A DNA stretch of 64,000 nt from Deltaproteobacteria bacterium (GTDB lineage Bacteria > SAR324 > JACQKK01), in the NCBI GenBank assembly GCA_029858505.1, contig JAOUEW010000004.1, positions 66,520 through 130,519 on the forward strand. Reading direction: 5' to 3'. This document shows, one piece after another, positions 26,898-35,741 of the stretch. Every line of letters begins with the position of its first letter. Within the stretch, counting starts at the first letter, position 1. A program made the position numbers and the translations under genes. The notes under the pieces are model-generated. The model worked only from the letters and a program-made list of their open reading frames with translations. It did no database searches and was not told the origin of the DNA.

Positions 26898-27536
26898 TTA
26901 GTTCAACGCATGTTGAATCTGAAAGTTCAGGGTGTTGGGATCTTTAAAGTCGAACATAATCCGGTCTTTGATTAACCCTGTATCATCCACCACCCCGACC
27001 ATTTTGTGGTGTTCAAAATGATGAATCTTGTCTTCCATGGGTTTGATTAAAAAGTAAAACAACCCGGCTACTTTTTTAATGGGCAGTTCCTCGCCCCGCA
27101 GCAGGTGCCATTGGTGCGGGTCCAACCCCAATTTTTTAGCGTAGGCCTTCATGGCCTGGGGGGTGTCTTTTTCCGGGTCCATGGAAATCATGATGACCTG
27201 AAGCCTGGTTTTCAACGGTCCGGATAGTTTGGGCATGGCGTTGGACAATTCCTTCACCGTCACCGGGCAGACATCCGGGCAGTTGGTGTAGAAAAACACC
27301 ACCGCGCTGGGAGACCCCCGGAATTGGGCCAGGGTGAATTGCTTGCCGTCTTGGTCCGTCCATATTCCTGGCACATCATAAATGTTGCCTTCTTGATAAT
27401 CGGCATTGCCCGAAATCTCGTGCAGGTTCAATCCTTCTTCAGGGGTAAAGAAGCCGTGGCGGGCCAGCATGACGGTGAGACCCAGGGCCACAATGCCGGA
27501 AAACAACATCACTTTCAAAATTTGACCTTTGGACAT
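26898..27536 (-). CDS. SCO1/SenC family copper chaperone
   Basis: The protein (212 residues) has an N-terminal membrane anchor (about 6-24) and a thioredoxin-like domain with the copper site CPDVC (C86, C90) and the His ligand region HHFEHHK (172-178). SCO proteins deliver copper to, or reduce, the CuA site of cytochrome c oxidase on the outer face of the inner membrane. The frame continues upstream to 27743, but the chosen Met begins a typical MSKGQILKVML anchor. The gene is divergent from a His-rich multi-pass membrane protein, sharing a 200-base promoter region, which suggests a respiratory role for both. Confidence 0.9.
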   Translation of the reverse strand: MSKGQILKVMLFSGIVALGLTVMLARHGFFTPEEGLNLHEISGNADYQEGNIYDVPGIWTDQDGKQFTLAQFRGSPSAVVFFYTNCPDVCPVTVKELSNAMPKLSGPLKTRLQVIMISMDPEKDTPQAMKAYAKKLGLDPHQWHLLRGEELPIKKVAGLFYFLIKPMEDKIHHFEHHKMVGVVDDTGLIKDRIMFDFKDPNTLNFQIQHALN

Positions 27537-27736
27537 GGTTCGATTTTCTCGCCAAAGCAGGGTTCTACGTGTCCGGGCAGCCTTGAGCCGCCGGAGGGTT
27601 AGCCTCACACTTCTATTATGCGGGATATCTGGGGGATAGAACAACCAGGGCTTGGCCCTGACCCGGAATGAATGGATAATGGAGAAAACCGGCCCTGTCC
27701 GGAAGACGATTCCATGACCGCGAGGAGAACTGGAAA

Positions 27737-28927
27737 ATGGCATACGGAGACGATGAGTTGGCGTTTCGCAGGATGATCTGGGTGCTGTGGGGGCTTTCCA
27801 TGGCCTTTCCGTTGGCGGGAATGGTGATGCTGGCCATGGACCCGTCTCTGGGGCAAATTTTTTACGGGGCCCCGGCCCGGCCGGGGTTGGTTCATCTGTT
27901 GACCCTGGGGGGCGTGCTGGGGTGCTTTCATGCGTTGTATGCCGTGTGGCTGCGCCGGCTGTATGGGGTGTGCCGCTGGCAGGACCGGCTGCTGCCCTGG
28001 CTGGCGGGGCTGCATGGGACCGGGGTGGCGGTGCTGGCGGCGGGGTTCATGGCCCAAGACGCCCTGTGGCTGTATGTGGGGGGGCATTATCTGGTGCCCA
28101 TGGGGGTGGGGGCCGCGGCGGTGACCGGCGTGCTGGCCAGCTGGCAGCGCGAGCCGGGCCTGCCCCGAAACTTGTTGGCGCATTTGCCCCTGGCGGGGCT
28201 GTTTGTTACCGCGGGCTTTGGGGTGATGATGGTAACCGTGGTGTTTAAAGGGGGCTACCATTTCGAATTTCCTCACGCGGTGCTGATGCACGCCTTGTCG
28301 GCGGGGTTTTTGTTTGCCTTGCCCCTGTTGATGGTGGCGGACAGGATGGAAGACGGGCAGGTGAACCCCCGGTTGGGCGGGGTGTTGTGGAGCACGCTGC
28401 CCGGAGGGCTGGGGGTGGTGGTGATGGCCGTTGGGCTGTGGGCGCAACCTGCCGCCCCCTGGTATCAGGCCGGGTTGGGGCTGGCCGCCCTGGGGGCGGT
28501 GCTGGCGGCCCGCCCGCGCGCGGCAGACGTTCAGCCACTGCGGTCGTTTCAGCGGCTGCCCTGGCTGGCGGTGGCGGTGATGTTGGTGTTTGCCGCCATA
28601 AGCCTGAGCGATGACATCGCGCCGGACGGGGCCTATACCCTATCGTTTTTCATCATTACGTTGATGCTGTTGGGGGTGGTTCTGCCGCCCTTGATGCTGC
28701 ATGGCTGGGCGCTGCCCCGGGGCCAAGCCCCCTTTGTTTACCCCTGGGAGCCTGGCTTGTATGCCCTGATGCAATGGACCGGCACCGGCATGGTGCTGGC
28801 GGGGCAAACCACGGGCATGGGGGGGTTGATTCGAAGCGGCGGGGTGTTTTGGGCGGCGGCCCTGGGGGCCATGGCTTGGCGAACGCTGGACAGCGCGGGG
28901 ATTAAGATACGGCGGCGGTGGCTTTAA
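27737..28927 (+). CDS. Multi-pass membrane protein with conserved-looking histidines, unassigned
   Basis: The 396-residue product has about eleven hydrophobic segments. Several carry histidines in positions that could bind haem or metal: VHLLTLGGVLGCFHA, LHGTG, GGHYLVPMG, LAHLPLAG and FPHAVLMHALSAGF. The 'HLxTLG' helix recalls NnrS and haem-copper oxidase subunit I-like families, but I cannot make a firm assignment. ATG 27737 follows GAGGAGAAC at 27721-27729. It is divergent from the SCO1/SenC gene, and its last 26 bases overlap the convergent phosphodiesterase gene. A role in respiratory-chain assembly or haem/copper handling is inference from context. Confidence 0.7.
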   Translation: MAYGDDELAFRRMIWVLWGLSMAFPLAGMVMLAMDPSLGQIFYGAPARPGLVHLLTLGGVLGCFHALYAVWLRRLYGVCRWQDRLLPWLAGLHGTGVAVLAAGFMAQDALWLYVGGHYLVPMGVGAAAVTGVLASWQREPGLPRNLLAHLPLAGLFVTAGFGVMMVTVVFKGGYHFEFPHAVLMHALSAGFLFALPLLMVADRMEDGQVNPRLGGVLWSTLPGGLGVVVMAVGLWAQPAAPWYQAGLGLAALGAVLAARPRAADVQPLRSFQRLPWLAVAVMLVFAAISLSDDIAPDGAYTLSFFIITLMLLGVVLPPLMLHGWALPRGQAPFVYPWEPGLYALMQWTGTGMVLAGQTTGMGGLIRSGGVFWAAALGAMAWRTLDSAGIKIRRRWL

Positions 28928-29843
28928 TCCGGGCGGCTTCTTGCTCGTAGGTGGTTTGGTTATGGGCCAGCGAGGCCACAATTTCGCCGACCCCCGGTTC
29001 AACTTTGGCCAACAGTTGAAACAATTCCAGCACCTGAATTTTAATGAACCCCGCTTGGGCAGCGTGCAGTTCTACTTTCTCCCGGTCGTTCAGCATGCCC
29101 ACCGGCAGGTTGTGCTTTTTCTCCATCTGGCCCTGGGCCAGAAACTCTTGAATCACCCGGTCGGCCCATTGCTTGGCCTGCTGAAAGTCTTTTCCAGGGT
29201 TGGAGATGTCGGCGGCCTTCAGCAAACAGCGCTCTACCAGCAGAAGAAAATCGGTGTCGGCAAAGGACCAGGGCTTGGAAAGGGTCTTTCCCAGATCATC
29301 CAGAAAGGCCCGGTGCTGGGCAAAGTCGGTGGCCAAAATGGCGTGGCCCAGCAGTGTGCGGGCTTCTAGGCGGGATTCTTCCGTCAGGGGCGCCAGAAAA
29401 TCCATCCGGGGTTCTTCCATCAGCCGCAGGGTTTCGTCCAGCGAGTGGTTTTCCAGCACCGCCCGGAAGTCGTAACGCTGGGCGCGATCGGAGCGGATAT
29501 TGACCTCCCAGTTGTTGTCACGGCCAGGGTGCTCCAGGTCGTGGCACAGGGCGGCCACCATTAAAATAAACCCGTGAAGCGGAGGAATGTTTTCCCGCAA
29601 CGTGGGGAGAAACAGCATCCAGGCCAGGGTGTTGGTGGTATCTACGGCGTGATACAGGTTGTGGTAGGAGTTGTCGAGATAATGGCGGCTGACTTCTTCG
29701 ATGAACAAATCCAGCTTGATCCGATCAATGCCCAGACGCTGGGGAAACTTGGTGGTTTTAAACAAATCTTTGGTGAACGCCACCAAACCTTCCCTCGAAT
29801 CGAGGTCGAAAACGGGATAATTCCTTTGGAATGGGTTGGTCAT
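28902..29843 (-). CDS. Class I (eukaryotic-type) 3',5'-cyclic nucleotide phosphodiesterase
   Basis: The 313-residue protein is a clear PDEase_I catalytic domain, the fold of animal cAMP/cGMP phosphodiesterases. The order and ligands are all visible: YHNLYHAVD (H61 general acid, H65 metal), HDLEHPGRDN (H101 and D102), ENHSLDET (131-138), ILATDF, AADISNP with D212, and the invariant Gln263 in AQAGFIK that holds the purine. There is no regulatory GAF or PAS domain and no membrane segment. The Met at 29843 is chosen; one 14 codons upstream has its AGGA touching the ATG. It overlaps the convergent membrane gene by 26 bases. It should hydrolyse cAMP and/or cGMP; specificity cannot be read. Such enzymes are rare in bacteria. 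Confidence 0.9.
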   Translation of the reverse strand: MTNPFQRNYPVFDLDSREGLVAFTKDLFKTTKFPQRLGIDRIKLDLFIEEVSRHYLDNSYHNLYHAVDTTNTLAWMLFLPTLRENIPPLHGFILMVAALCHDLEHPGRDNNWEVNIRSDRAQRYDFRAVLENHSLDETLRLMEEPRMDFLAPLTEESRLEARTLLGHAILATDFAQHRAFLDDLGKTLSKPWSFADTDFLLLVERCLLKAADISNPGKDFQQAKQWADRVIQEFLAQGQMEKKHNLPVGMLNDREKVELHAAQAGFIKIQVLELFQLLAKVEPGVGEIVASLAHNQTTYEQEAARIKATAAVS

Positions 29844-30373
29844 GCCCGCTCGCTGGAATCTGGTCAGGGGTTGGTGGTTTACCATTCCTGTTCAGAGTGA
29901 CCCCTGAGCCGGAAGATGCTGCTGCTGTTTGATGCCGCGGAAAAGCGGGGCGTTTTCCCGTCCACGACAGGTGTTTCTATGATGTTGTTTTTCTAATCTG
30001 TTCCGATACGCCACCCCCCTACGGTCTCTGGATTCAGTCTTTTATTTGGATTCTCTAGATCTTACCTAGCCCAGGTCTCTATAGAAATCATGTTTTTCCT
30101 ATTCTGACAGAATACACCAAATGAATATAAAATCAAGAAAAATTCCAAGGGGTTCCGCTCTCCGGCTTCATCATTTTCCAGAGTGAAAAGCGAATGATGT
30201 TTTCTGACTATTCTTGCATCCCTACCTGGAACAACGGGGTTAATCAAGTGAATCTATTTTAGACAATACCCCTGGCCGGTTCCCGCCCAGGGGTGGAAAA
30301 ACCCAGCGGTTTCCCGTAGGGTGTTTCAGGTCTTGGTTGTCTTCCTCACCCCCATTTTTCCCCCAAGGTTCCC
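29844..30373. other. Intergenic region upstream of acs
   Basis: No gene is supported over 530 bases. The middle (30000-30250) is distinctly AT-rich. A perfect 8-bp inverted repeat, ACCCCTGG (30268-30275) with CCAGGGGT (30287-30294), lies 80 bases before acs without a T-run and could be an operator or leader hairpin. Confidence 0.5.
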
Positions 30374-32308
30374 ATGAAGGATTCCCTGTTTCCCGTGCCG
30401 GCTGGATTTTCCCGCCCAGGCACCCTGGACTATGAAACCTATCAAAAAATGTACCAAGAATCAGTGGCCTACCCAGAAAAGTTCTGGGCCAAGCAGGCCG
30501 AACGCCTGCATTGGTATAAACGATGGGATCGGGTGCTGGAACACGACTATGCCCAGGCCCGCCACCAGTGGTTCATGGGGGGGCGGTTGAATGTGTCGGA
30601 CAACTGCCTGGACCGGCACCTGGCCCAAAAGGGAGACCAGCCCGCCTTGATTTGGGAGGGAGACGACCCGGGGGAGTCGAAAACCCTGACCTACCGTCAG
30701 TTGCATCAAGAGGTCAGCCGTTTTTCCAATGTGTTGAAAAAGAACGGCGTAAAAAAGGGCGACCGGGTGACCATTTACATGCCCATGATTCCAGAACTGC
30801 CCGTGGCCATGCTGGCCTGCACCCGGGTGGGGGCCATCCATTCGGTGGTATTCGGCGGGTTTTCTCCCGAATCGCTGAAAAACCGCATTGAAGACTGCCA
30901 GAGCCGGTTTGTGATTACCGCCGATGAAGGACTGCGGGGGGGGAAGAAAATTCCCCTGAAAGACAACGTGGACAAGGCCCTGGCGGGCTTGGGGGGAGAT
31001 CCGCGCTGCGTGGTGGTGCGCCGCACCGGGGGCCAAGTGCACTGGCAGGCCGGGCGAGATGTATGGTGGCATGAAGAAATGGCCTCGGTGGGTGCCGACT
31101 GCCCCCCGGAACCCATGGACGCGGAAGACCCCCTGTTTATTCTGTACACTTCCGGCTCTACCGGAAAACCCAAGGGCGTGCTGCACACCACGGGGGGATA
31201 TTTGCTGTACGCCTCCATGACCCATGAACTGGTGTTCGACTATCACCCGGGAGACGTGTACTGGTGCACCGCCGACTGCGGCTGGATTACCGGGCACTCT
31301 TATTTGGTGTATGGGCCCCTGGCCAATGGGGCGGTGACGGTGATGTTTGAAGGCATTCCCACCTATCCCGATGCCGGGCGGTTTTGGGACGTGATTGACA
31401 AGCACAAAGTGAACATTTTCTACACCGCCCCCACCGCCATCCGGGCCTTGATGCGGGAGGGAGATGATTTCGTCACCCGCCGCAAGCGCACGTCTTTGCG
31501 GCTGCTGGGCACCGTGGGAGAGCCCATCAACCCGGAAGCCTGGATGTGGTATCACAACGTGGTGGGGGGCGGCACCCGCCCCATTGTAGACACCTGGTGG
31601 CAAACGGAAACCGGGGGGATTTTGATTTCTCCCCTGCCGGGGGCCGTGCCCACCAAGCCTGGCTCTGCCACCCTGCCCTTCTTTGGCATTCGCCCGGTGA
31701 TTGTGGACGACCAGGGGAAAAAACTGGAGGGGGCCTGCCAGGGCAACCTGTGCATGGAGTTCCCCTGGCCGGGGCAGATGCGCCGGGTGTATGGGGATGA
31801 CAAGCGTTTCTTCAACACGTACTTCTCGCAGTTCCCCGGCTATTACTTTACCGGCGACGGCTGCCGCCGCGACGAAGACGGCTATTACTGGATCACTGGC
31901 CGGGTGGACGACGTGATCAACGTGTCGGGCCACCGCCTGGGCACCGCCGAGGTGGAAAGCGCCCTGGTGGGCCACCACGCCGTGGCGGAATCGGCGGTGG
32001 TGGGGGTGCCTCACTCCCTCACCGGCCAGGGCATTTACGCCTTCGTGACCCTGAAGGCGGGCCAAACCGAAAGCGATGCCCTGCGCAAGGAACTCATCCA
32101 GCACGTGCGCAAAGAAATCGGCGCCATTGCCACACCCAGCGCCTTGCAATGGGCCCCCGCCCTGCCCAAGACCCGCTCCGGCAAAATCATGCGCCGCATC
32201 CTGCGAAAAATCGCCGCCGGGCACATCGAGGAAATCGGCGATACCTCTACCCTGGCCGACCCCGCCGTGGTGGACAAACTGGTGCACGAACGGATTGTGG
32301 TGGGGTAG
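30374..32308 (+). CDS. acs: Acetyl-CoA synthetase (AMP-forming)
   Basis: Acs activates acetate to acetyl-CoA through an acetyl-AMP intermediate. At 644 residues it is full length. It contains the AMP-binding P-loop ([11 protein letters not shown] near 258), [31 protein letters not shown], and the C-terminal [11 protein letters not shown] motif whose lysine is the catalytic and acetylation-regulated residue. The N-terminal lid ([16 protein letters not shown]) is typical. It has its own promoter region upstream. The XRE-ImmA gene starts 35 bases after its stop in the same direction, so read-through is possible. Confidence 0.97.
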   Translation: MKDSLFPVPAGFSRPGTLDYETYQKMYQESVAYPEKFWAKQAERLHWYKRWDRVLEHDYAQARHQWFMGGRLNVSDNCLDRHLAQKGDQPALIWEGDDPGESKTLTYRQLHQEVSRFSNVLKKNGVKKGDRVTIYMPMIPELPVAMLACTRVGAIHSVVFGGFSPESLKNRIEDCQSRFVITADEGLRGGKKIPLKDNVDKALAGLGGDPRCVVVRRTGGQVHWQAGRDVWWHEEMASVGADCPPEPMDAEDPLFILYTSGSTGKPKGVLHTTGGYLLYASMTHELVFDYHPGDVYWCTADCGWITGHSYLVYGPLANGAVTVMFEGIPTYPDAGRFWDVIDKHKVNIFYTAPTAIRALMREGDDFVTRRKRTSLRLLGTVGEPINPEAWMWYHNVVGGGTRPIVDTWWQTETGGILISPLPGAVPTKPGSATLPFFGIRPVIVDDQGKKLEGACQGNLCMEFPWPGQMRRVYGDDKRFFNTYFSQFPGYYFTGDGCRRDEDGYYWITGRVDDVINVSGHRLGTAEVESALVGHHAVAESAVVGVPHSLTGQGIYAFVTLKAGQTESDALRKELIQHVRKEIGAIATPSALQWAPALPKTRSGKIMRRILRKIAAGHIEEIGDTSTLADPAVVDKLVHERIVVG

Positions 32309-32343
32309 AATAAAGCAGGGGAATAAAACACTTGGTATGAGAG

Positions 32344-33564
32344 ATGGGTCCCGTGGAAAAGAGCAAGAAAAAACCAGAAAGTATCGCCCTCATTACCCCA
32401 GAGATACTTACCTGGGCGATGAAGCGCGCCCGGATGGAACCGTCTTCCCTTGCGAAGAAAATGAAGAAAATGGATATTTCCGAGAGTTCTATCCGTCAAT
32501 GGGAAGAGGGTTCGGGGAATCCAACGTTTAGTGAAGCGCAAGATTTGGCGAAAAGCCTTTACATTCCGTTTGGGTATCTTTACTTGTCGAAACCGCCCAA
32601 AGAAAACATTCCCATGCCCGATCTGCGGACGGTAAGAGGAGAACAGTTAGAATTTAGTGCCGAGTTACGCGATGTGGCGATAAACATTTTGGGAATGCAA
32701 GAGTGGTACAGAGAATACTTAAAAGAAGAGGGTGTAAAACCGCTGCCCTTTGTGGGGAAGTTCTCTTTGAGTACGGATACGAAGGTTATCGCGGAGGATA
32801 TCCGAAAAACTCTGGACCTGAGAGAGGAGGCCCGCAAGCAGTTTACGAAGGATGCTTTTTATAGTGGTCTTATTCAAAAAGCCGAAAATGCGGGAATCCT
32901 GGTGATGAAAAGTGGACGAGTGGGTGAGAATTACACTCGCCCATTGGATCTTGGCGAATTTCGTGGTTTTTCGTATTCAGATCCCTTGGCTCCCGTTGTT
33001 TTTATCAATGGCAAAGATTACGAAGCGGCTCAAATTTTCACCCTCATCCATGAGGTTGCCCATATCTGGCTAGGAGAAAGCGGAGTGTCGAACCTGGATA
33101 TTTTTCAAGGGATCGGCAACCGCAAAGACATTGAAAGAAAATGCAACCAAGTGGCGGCCGAGGTTCTTGTGCCCGAAGAAATCTTTTTAAAAAAATGGAA
33201 TGATGAATTTGACCGAGACAAAAACATAAAAAAACTTTCCATCTATTTTAGGGTCAGCCATGCGGTGATTGCATTAAGGGGAAAGGAGTTAGGGAAAATT
33301 TCACAAAGTGAGTTTTCTGGAGTTTACCAAGCGGATAAAAGAAAATGGGATGAAAAAAAGAAAAAACAAAAAGAGAGACAAAAAACCAAGAAAGGAGGCC
33401 CGAGTTCGAATAAGGTACTGGTTATCCAAAACAGCAGACTTTTTACTCGGACTGTATTGCAAAGCGTGTTTTCGGAAAGAACCCTTATTCGTGAGGGGGC
33501 TCAGTTGTTAGGTGCAGCTCCCGATAGATTGGGCAAACTGGCCCAAGAGGTTGGGCTGGCATGA
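32344..33564 (+). CDS. XRE-type HTH plus ImmA/IrrE metallopeptidase
   Basis: Residues about 20-75 are an XRE helix-turn-helix (LAKKMKKMDISESSIRQWEEG), followed by the IPMPDLRT motif typical of this fusion and an ImmA/IrrE peptidase with HEVAH at 236-240 and a downstream Glu-containing helix. The C-terminus has a Lys-rich stretch (about 330-355) and then a short helical end. Proteins of this type act as antitoxins or derepressors that cleave a partner under stress. Its stop overlaps the start of the DUF4411 gene (ATGA, 33561-33564). The gene is clearly AT-richer, with more AAA/GAA/TTT codons, than acs and hisC around it, a sign of recent acquisition. Confidence 0.88.
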   Translation: MGPVEKSKKKPESIALITPEILTWAMKRARMEPSSLAKKMKKMDISESSIRQWEEGSGNPTFSEAQDLAKSLYIPFGYLYLSKPPKENIPMPDLRTVRGEQLEFSAELRDVAINILGMQEWYREYLKEEGVKPLPFVGKFSLSTDTKVIAEDIRKTLDLREEARKQFTKDAFYSGLIQKAENAGILVMKSGRVGENYTRPLDLGEFRGFSYSDPLAPVVFINGKDYEAAQIFTLIHEVAHIWLGESGVSNLDIFQGIGNRKDIERKCNQVAAEVLVPEEIFLKKWNDEFDRDKNIKKLSIYFRVSHAVIALRGKELGKISQSEFSGVYQADKRKWDEKKKKQKERQKTKKGGPSSNKVLVIQNSRLFTRTVLQSVFSERTLIREGAQLLGAAPDRLGKLAQEVGLA

Positions 33565-34049
33565 GCCAACTCCTGTTTTTGGATGCGAATATTTTTATAC
33601 AGGGGGGCAGGCGTTATGCAAAAGACGTATTTCCGGGTCTTTGGGAAGGGTTGGAAAGAGAATTGCTAAGCGGAGAAATGGTTTGTTCGGTAATCCCCGT
33701 GTACGATGAAATAAAAGAAGGAAATGATTGGCTTGTCCCTTGGGTCAAGCGGGTGAAAAAGGGTTTTCTCTCTATTAAGGACAAGGAAACTCAACAACTT
33801 TATCAAAAAATTGCGGATTGGGTGGTAGAAAAATATCAACTCACACAAAACACACGCAGGTTTTTGGATGGCGCTGATCCTTGGTTGATTGCAAAGGCGA
33901 TGGTAATGGGAGCCACCGTGGTGACATATGAAACCTCGAAAGAAAGCAAGATCAATATTCCGGATGTGTGCCGTCATTTCAACTGCGAATACATATCTGG
34001 GCCAGAAGTAATGGTAGAACTCATGAGAAGACTCAATTTGAGATTTTAA
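33561..34049 (+). CDS. DUF4411 family protein (PIN-like, putative toxin)
   Basis: The 162-residue product is a small PIN-like protein of the DUF4411 type: LFLDANIFI with D8, E50 in VYDEIKEG, and FLDGADPWLIAKAM (D103, D106) are the acidic residues expected of a PIN ribonuclease site; VVTYETS follows. It is translationally coupled to the upstream XRE-ImmA/IrrE gene, an arrangement predicted to be a toxin-antitoxin module. If so, this is the RNase toxin and the upstream protein its antitoxin. Base composition is low-GC like its partner. Activity and target are unknown. Confidence 0.8.
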   Translation: MSQLLFLDANIFIQGGRRYAKDVFPGLWEGLERELLSGEMVCSVIPVYDEIKEGNDWLVPWVKRVKKGFLSIKDKETQQLYQKIADWVVEKYQLTQNTRRFLDGADPWLIAKAMVMGATVVTYETSKESKINIPDVCRHFNCEYISGPEVMVELMRRLNLRF

Positions 34050-34140
34050 ATTTACAAAAGAATGCGTAGGCCACCGCTGTGAATAAGAAGATGTATTCCA
34101 TCTCTACCTCCTCCCTCCCTTCTTTCTTTTTGTTCTCCCC

Positions 34141-35190
34141 ATGATGAAAATCCGCCAAGCCATTTTGCAGATGAAGCCCTACACCCCGCCGTTGGCGGGG
34201 CGGGACCCGGAGCGGCTGACCCTGCTCGACTTCAACGAATCGCTGGCGGACCCCGGCCCCCACGTGGCCGAAGCCCTGATCTCGTTCATACGTTCGGGGC
34301 GGCTGCGGTTGTATCCAGATTACGGCGATGTGTTGGAACGGCTGGGGAAAAGTTGGGGGGTTCCACCGGAGCGGCTGGCCCTGACCAACGGTAGTGACCA
34401 GGGCATTGAGATGGTGATGCGGGCGGTGTTAGAGCCGGGCTGCCGGATGATTCTCCCGGCCCCCACTTTTGCCATGTACGCCCAAATTGCCCGCAGCCTG
34501 GAAGCCGAGGTGTTCCCCGTGGCCAGCCCGCCAGACATGGCGGTTCCAGCGGAGGGAATGCTGGCGGCCCTGACCCCCCAGACCCGCATGGTGGTGCTGG
34601 CCCACCCCAACAACCCTACCGGGGCCCTGGTGCCGGGAGGCTTTTTGCGGGAACTGTTGGAAGCCCGCCCAGACGTGACGGTTCTGGTGGACGAAGCCTA
34701 CCACGAGTTTTCCGGGCAGACCTTTCTGCCCTGGCTGGACCGCCACGAAAACTTGGTGATTCTGCGAACGTTTTCCAAAGCCTTCGCTATGCCCGCCCTG
34801 CGGCTGGGGGTGGTGGCGGCCCATCCCCAGGTTATCGGGGAGCTGCTGAAGATTCGCGGGCCTTATGACGTGAACATGATGGCGGTGGTGGCGGCCCAGG
34901 CCCAACTGGAACACCCGGAAGCCTGGCGGGCTTATGTTCAACATGTGATGAAAGAAGCCAAACCCGTGGTAGAAACTTTTTTGCGGAAAAAGGGCCTGCC
35001 GTTTTATGCCAGCGCGGCCAATTTTTTGCTGATTCGCCCACCCCATGTGAAAAAAATGGTGGAGGGTTTGGCGGCCCAGGGCATTTTGGTGCGGCCCCAG
35101 GCGCCCCCCGCCCAAGATTGTTTCCGCTTGACGATTGGCCCCCTGGACGTGATGACCCCCGTGCTGGCCGCCATGGAAACCTGTTTGTAA
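34141..35190 (+). CDS. hisC: Histidinol-phosphate aminotransferase
   Basis: The 349-residue protein is a fold-type I aminotransferase of the HisC group: LDFNESLADPGP start, LYPDYGDVLERL, the TNGSDQGIEMV helix, HPNNPTGALV, VDEAYHEF and the PLP lysine in RTFSKAFAMPALRLG. It makes histidinol phosphate from imidazole-acetol phosphate; related enzymes act on aromatic amino acids, so specificity is not certain. It stands apart from other his genes. Two ATGs are adjacent (34141, 34144). No Shine-Dalgarno is present: the 40 bases upstream are an almost pure pyrimidine tract (34102-34140). Confidence 0.88.
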   Translation: MMKIRQAILQMKPYTPPLAGRDPERLTLLDFNESLADPGPHVAEALISFIRSGRLRLYPDYGDVLERLGKSWGVPPERLALTNGSDQGIEMVMRAVLEPGCRMILPAPTFAMYAQIARSLEAEVFPVASPPDMAVPAEGMLAALTPQTRMVVLAHPNNPTGALVPGGFLRELLEARPDVTVLVDEAYHEFSGQTFLPWLDRHENLVILRTFSKAFAMPALRLGVVAAHPQVIGELLKIRGPYDVNMMAVVAAQAQLEHPEAWRAYVQHVMKEAKPVVETFLRKKGLPFYASAANFLLIRPPHVKKMVEGLAAQGILVRPQAPPAQDCFRLTIGPLDVMTPVLAAMETCL

Positions 35191-35741
35191 AAAATCTTCG
35201 TCCCCATTCTCGGCAGCGCCCGCGCTCTCTATTCCTTCCTTTCACGCTAAAAACCGTGATTCATGCATCATGAAAAATATTCGTTCATTTATTTTAGGAA
35301 TAGTAAAACAAGCGCGGTTGAATACATTCACAGAAAAATGTTTCTGAGTGAATTGATGCTGTCTTGAATTTCATTTCATGTATTCCAATAACTTTGACGC
35401 GCTGTAAAAATGTATTGCCAAACGTTGTTTGTAATTATTTGCTATATGTGGATTCTCATGCTATGTTTTTATCGGATAGATGGAGAGGGGTGTATTTGAA
35501 TAATATTGAGTTTGTTTGTCTATCGTTGTGCAAGAAAAATATTCCTCTTCACAAATAAAACACAATGATTTGCGCGAATTACCCTTCGTTTTCTGAAAAA
35601 GAGAACGAAGGGTATAGGCGTTCTGTTGGTTTGTTCCTGACGTTGTTGTTGGCCGGGGGGTATCTTTGATCCGGCGAATTTGAGTTCAATTCATTTCAAT
35701 TGTTTTACACCACTGTTTAGCCACCCTTGTTCAAGGAAGCC
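35191..35741. other. AT-rich gene-free stretch between hisC and the HTH-AbrB gene
   Basis: From about 35255 to 35640 the sequence is strongly AT-rich, in sharp contrast to both flanks. Short open frames exist but have no protein-like composition or ribosome site. A 14-bp inverted repeat (35581-35613) is listed separately. The stretch may be a decayed mobile or phage fragment. Confidence 0.6.
35581..35613. repeat. Long inverted repeat with GAAAA loop
   Basis: ACCCTTCGTTTTCT (35581-35594) pairs over 14 positions, one of them G-T, with AGAGAACGAAGGGT (35600-35613) around a GAAAA loop. No T-run follows on either strand, so it is not a standard terminator; it could be a hairpin RNA or a remnant of a mobile element. 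Confidence 0.7.

Noticed and set aside
30062-30247. A 61-codon minus-strand open frame in the AT-rich gap before acs.
   Set aside because: No ribosome site, no recognisable pattern, and the region is likely regulatory or non-coding.
30461-32287. A 608-codon open frame antisense to acs, and similar long antisense frames over nusA/infB, pnp and the aminotransferase fusion.
   Set aside because: These are by-products of strong GC bias at third codon positions; their products are His/Gly/Gln-rich and the sense genes are certain.
35364-35558. A 64-codon plus-strand open frame in the AT-rich gap after hisC.
   Set aside because: Composition (Cys, Leu, Asn-rich) follows the local AT bias; no ribosome site or family match.
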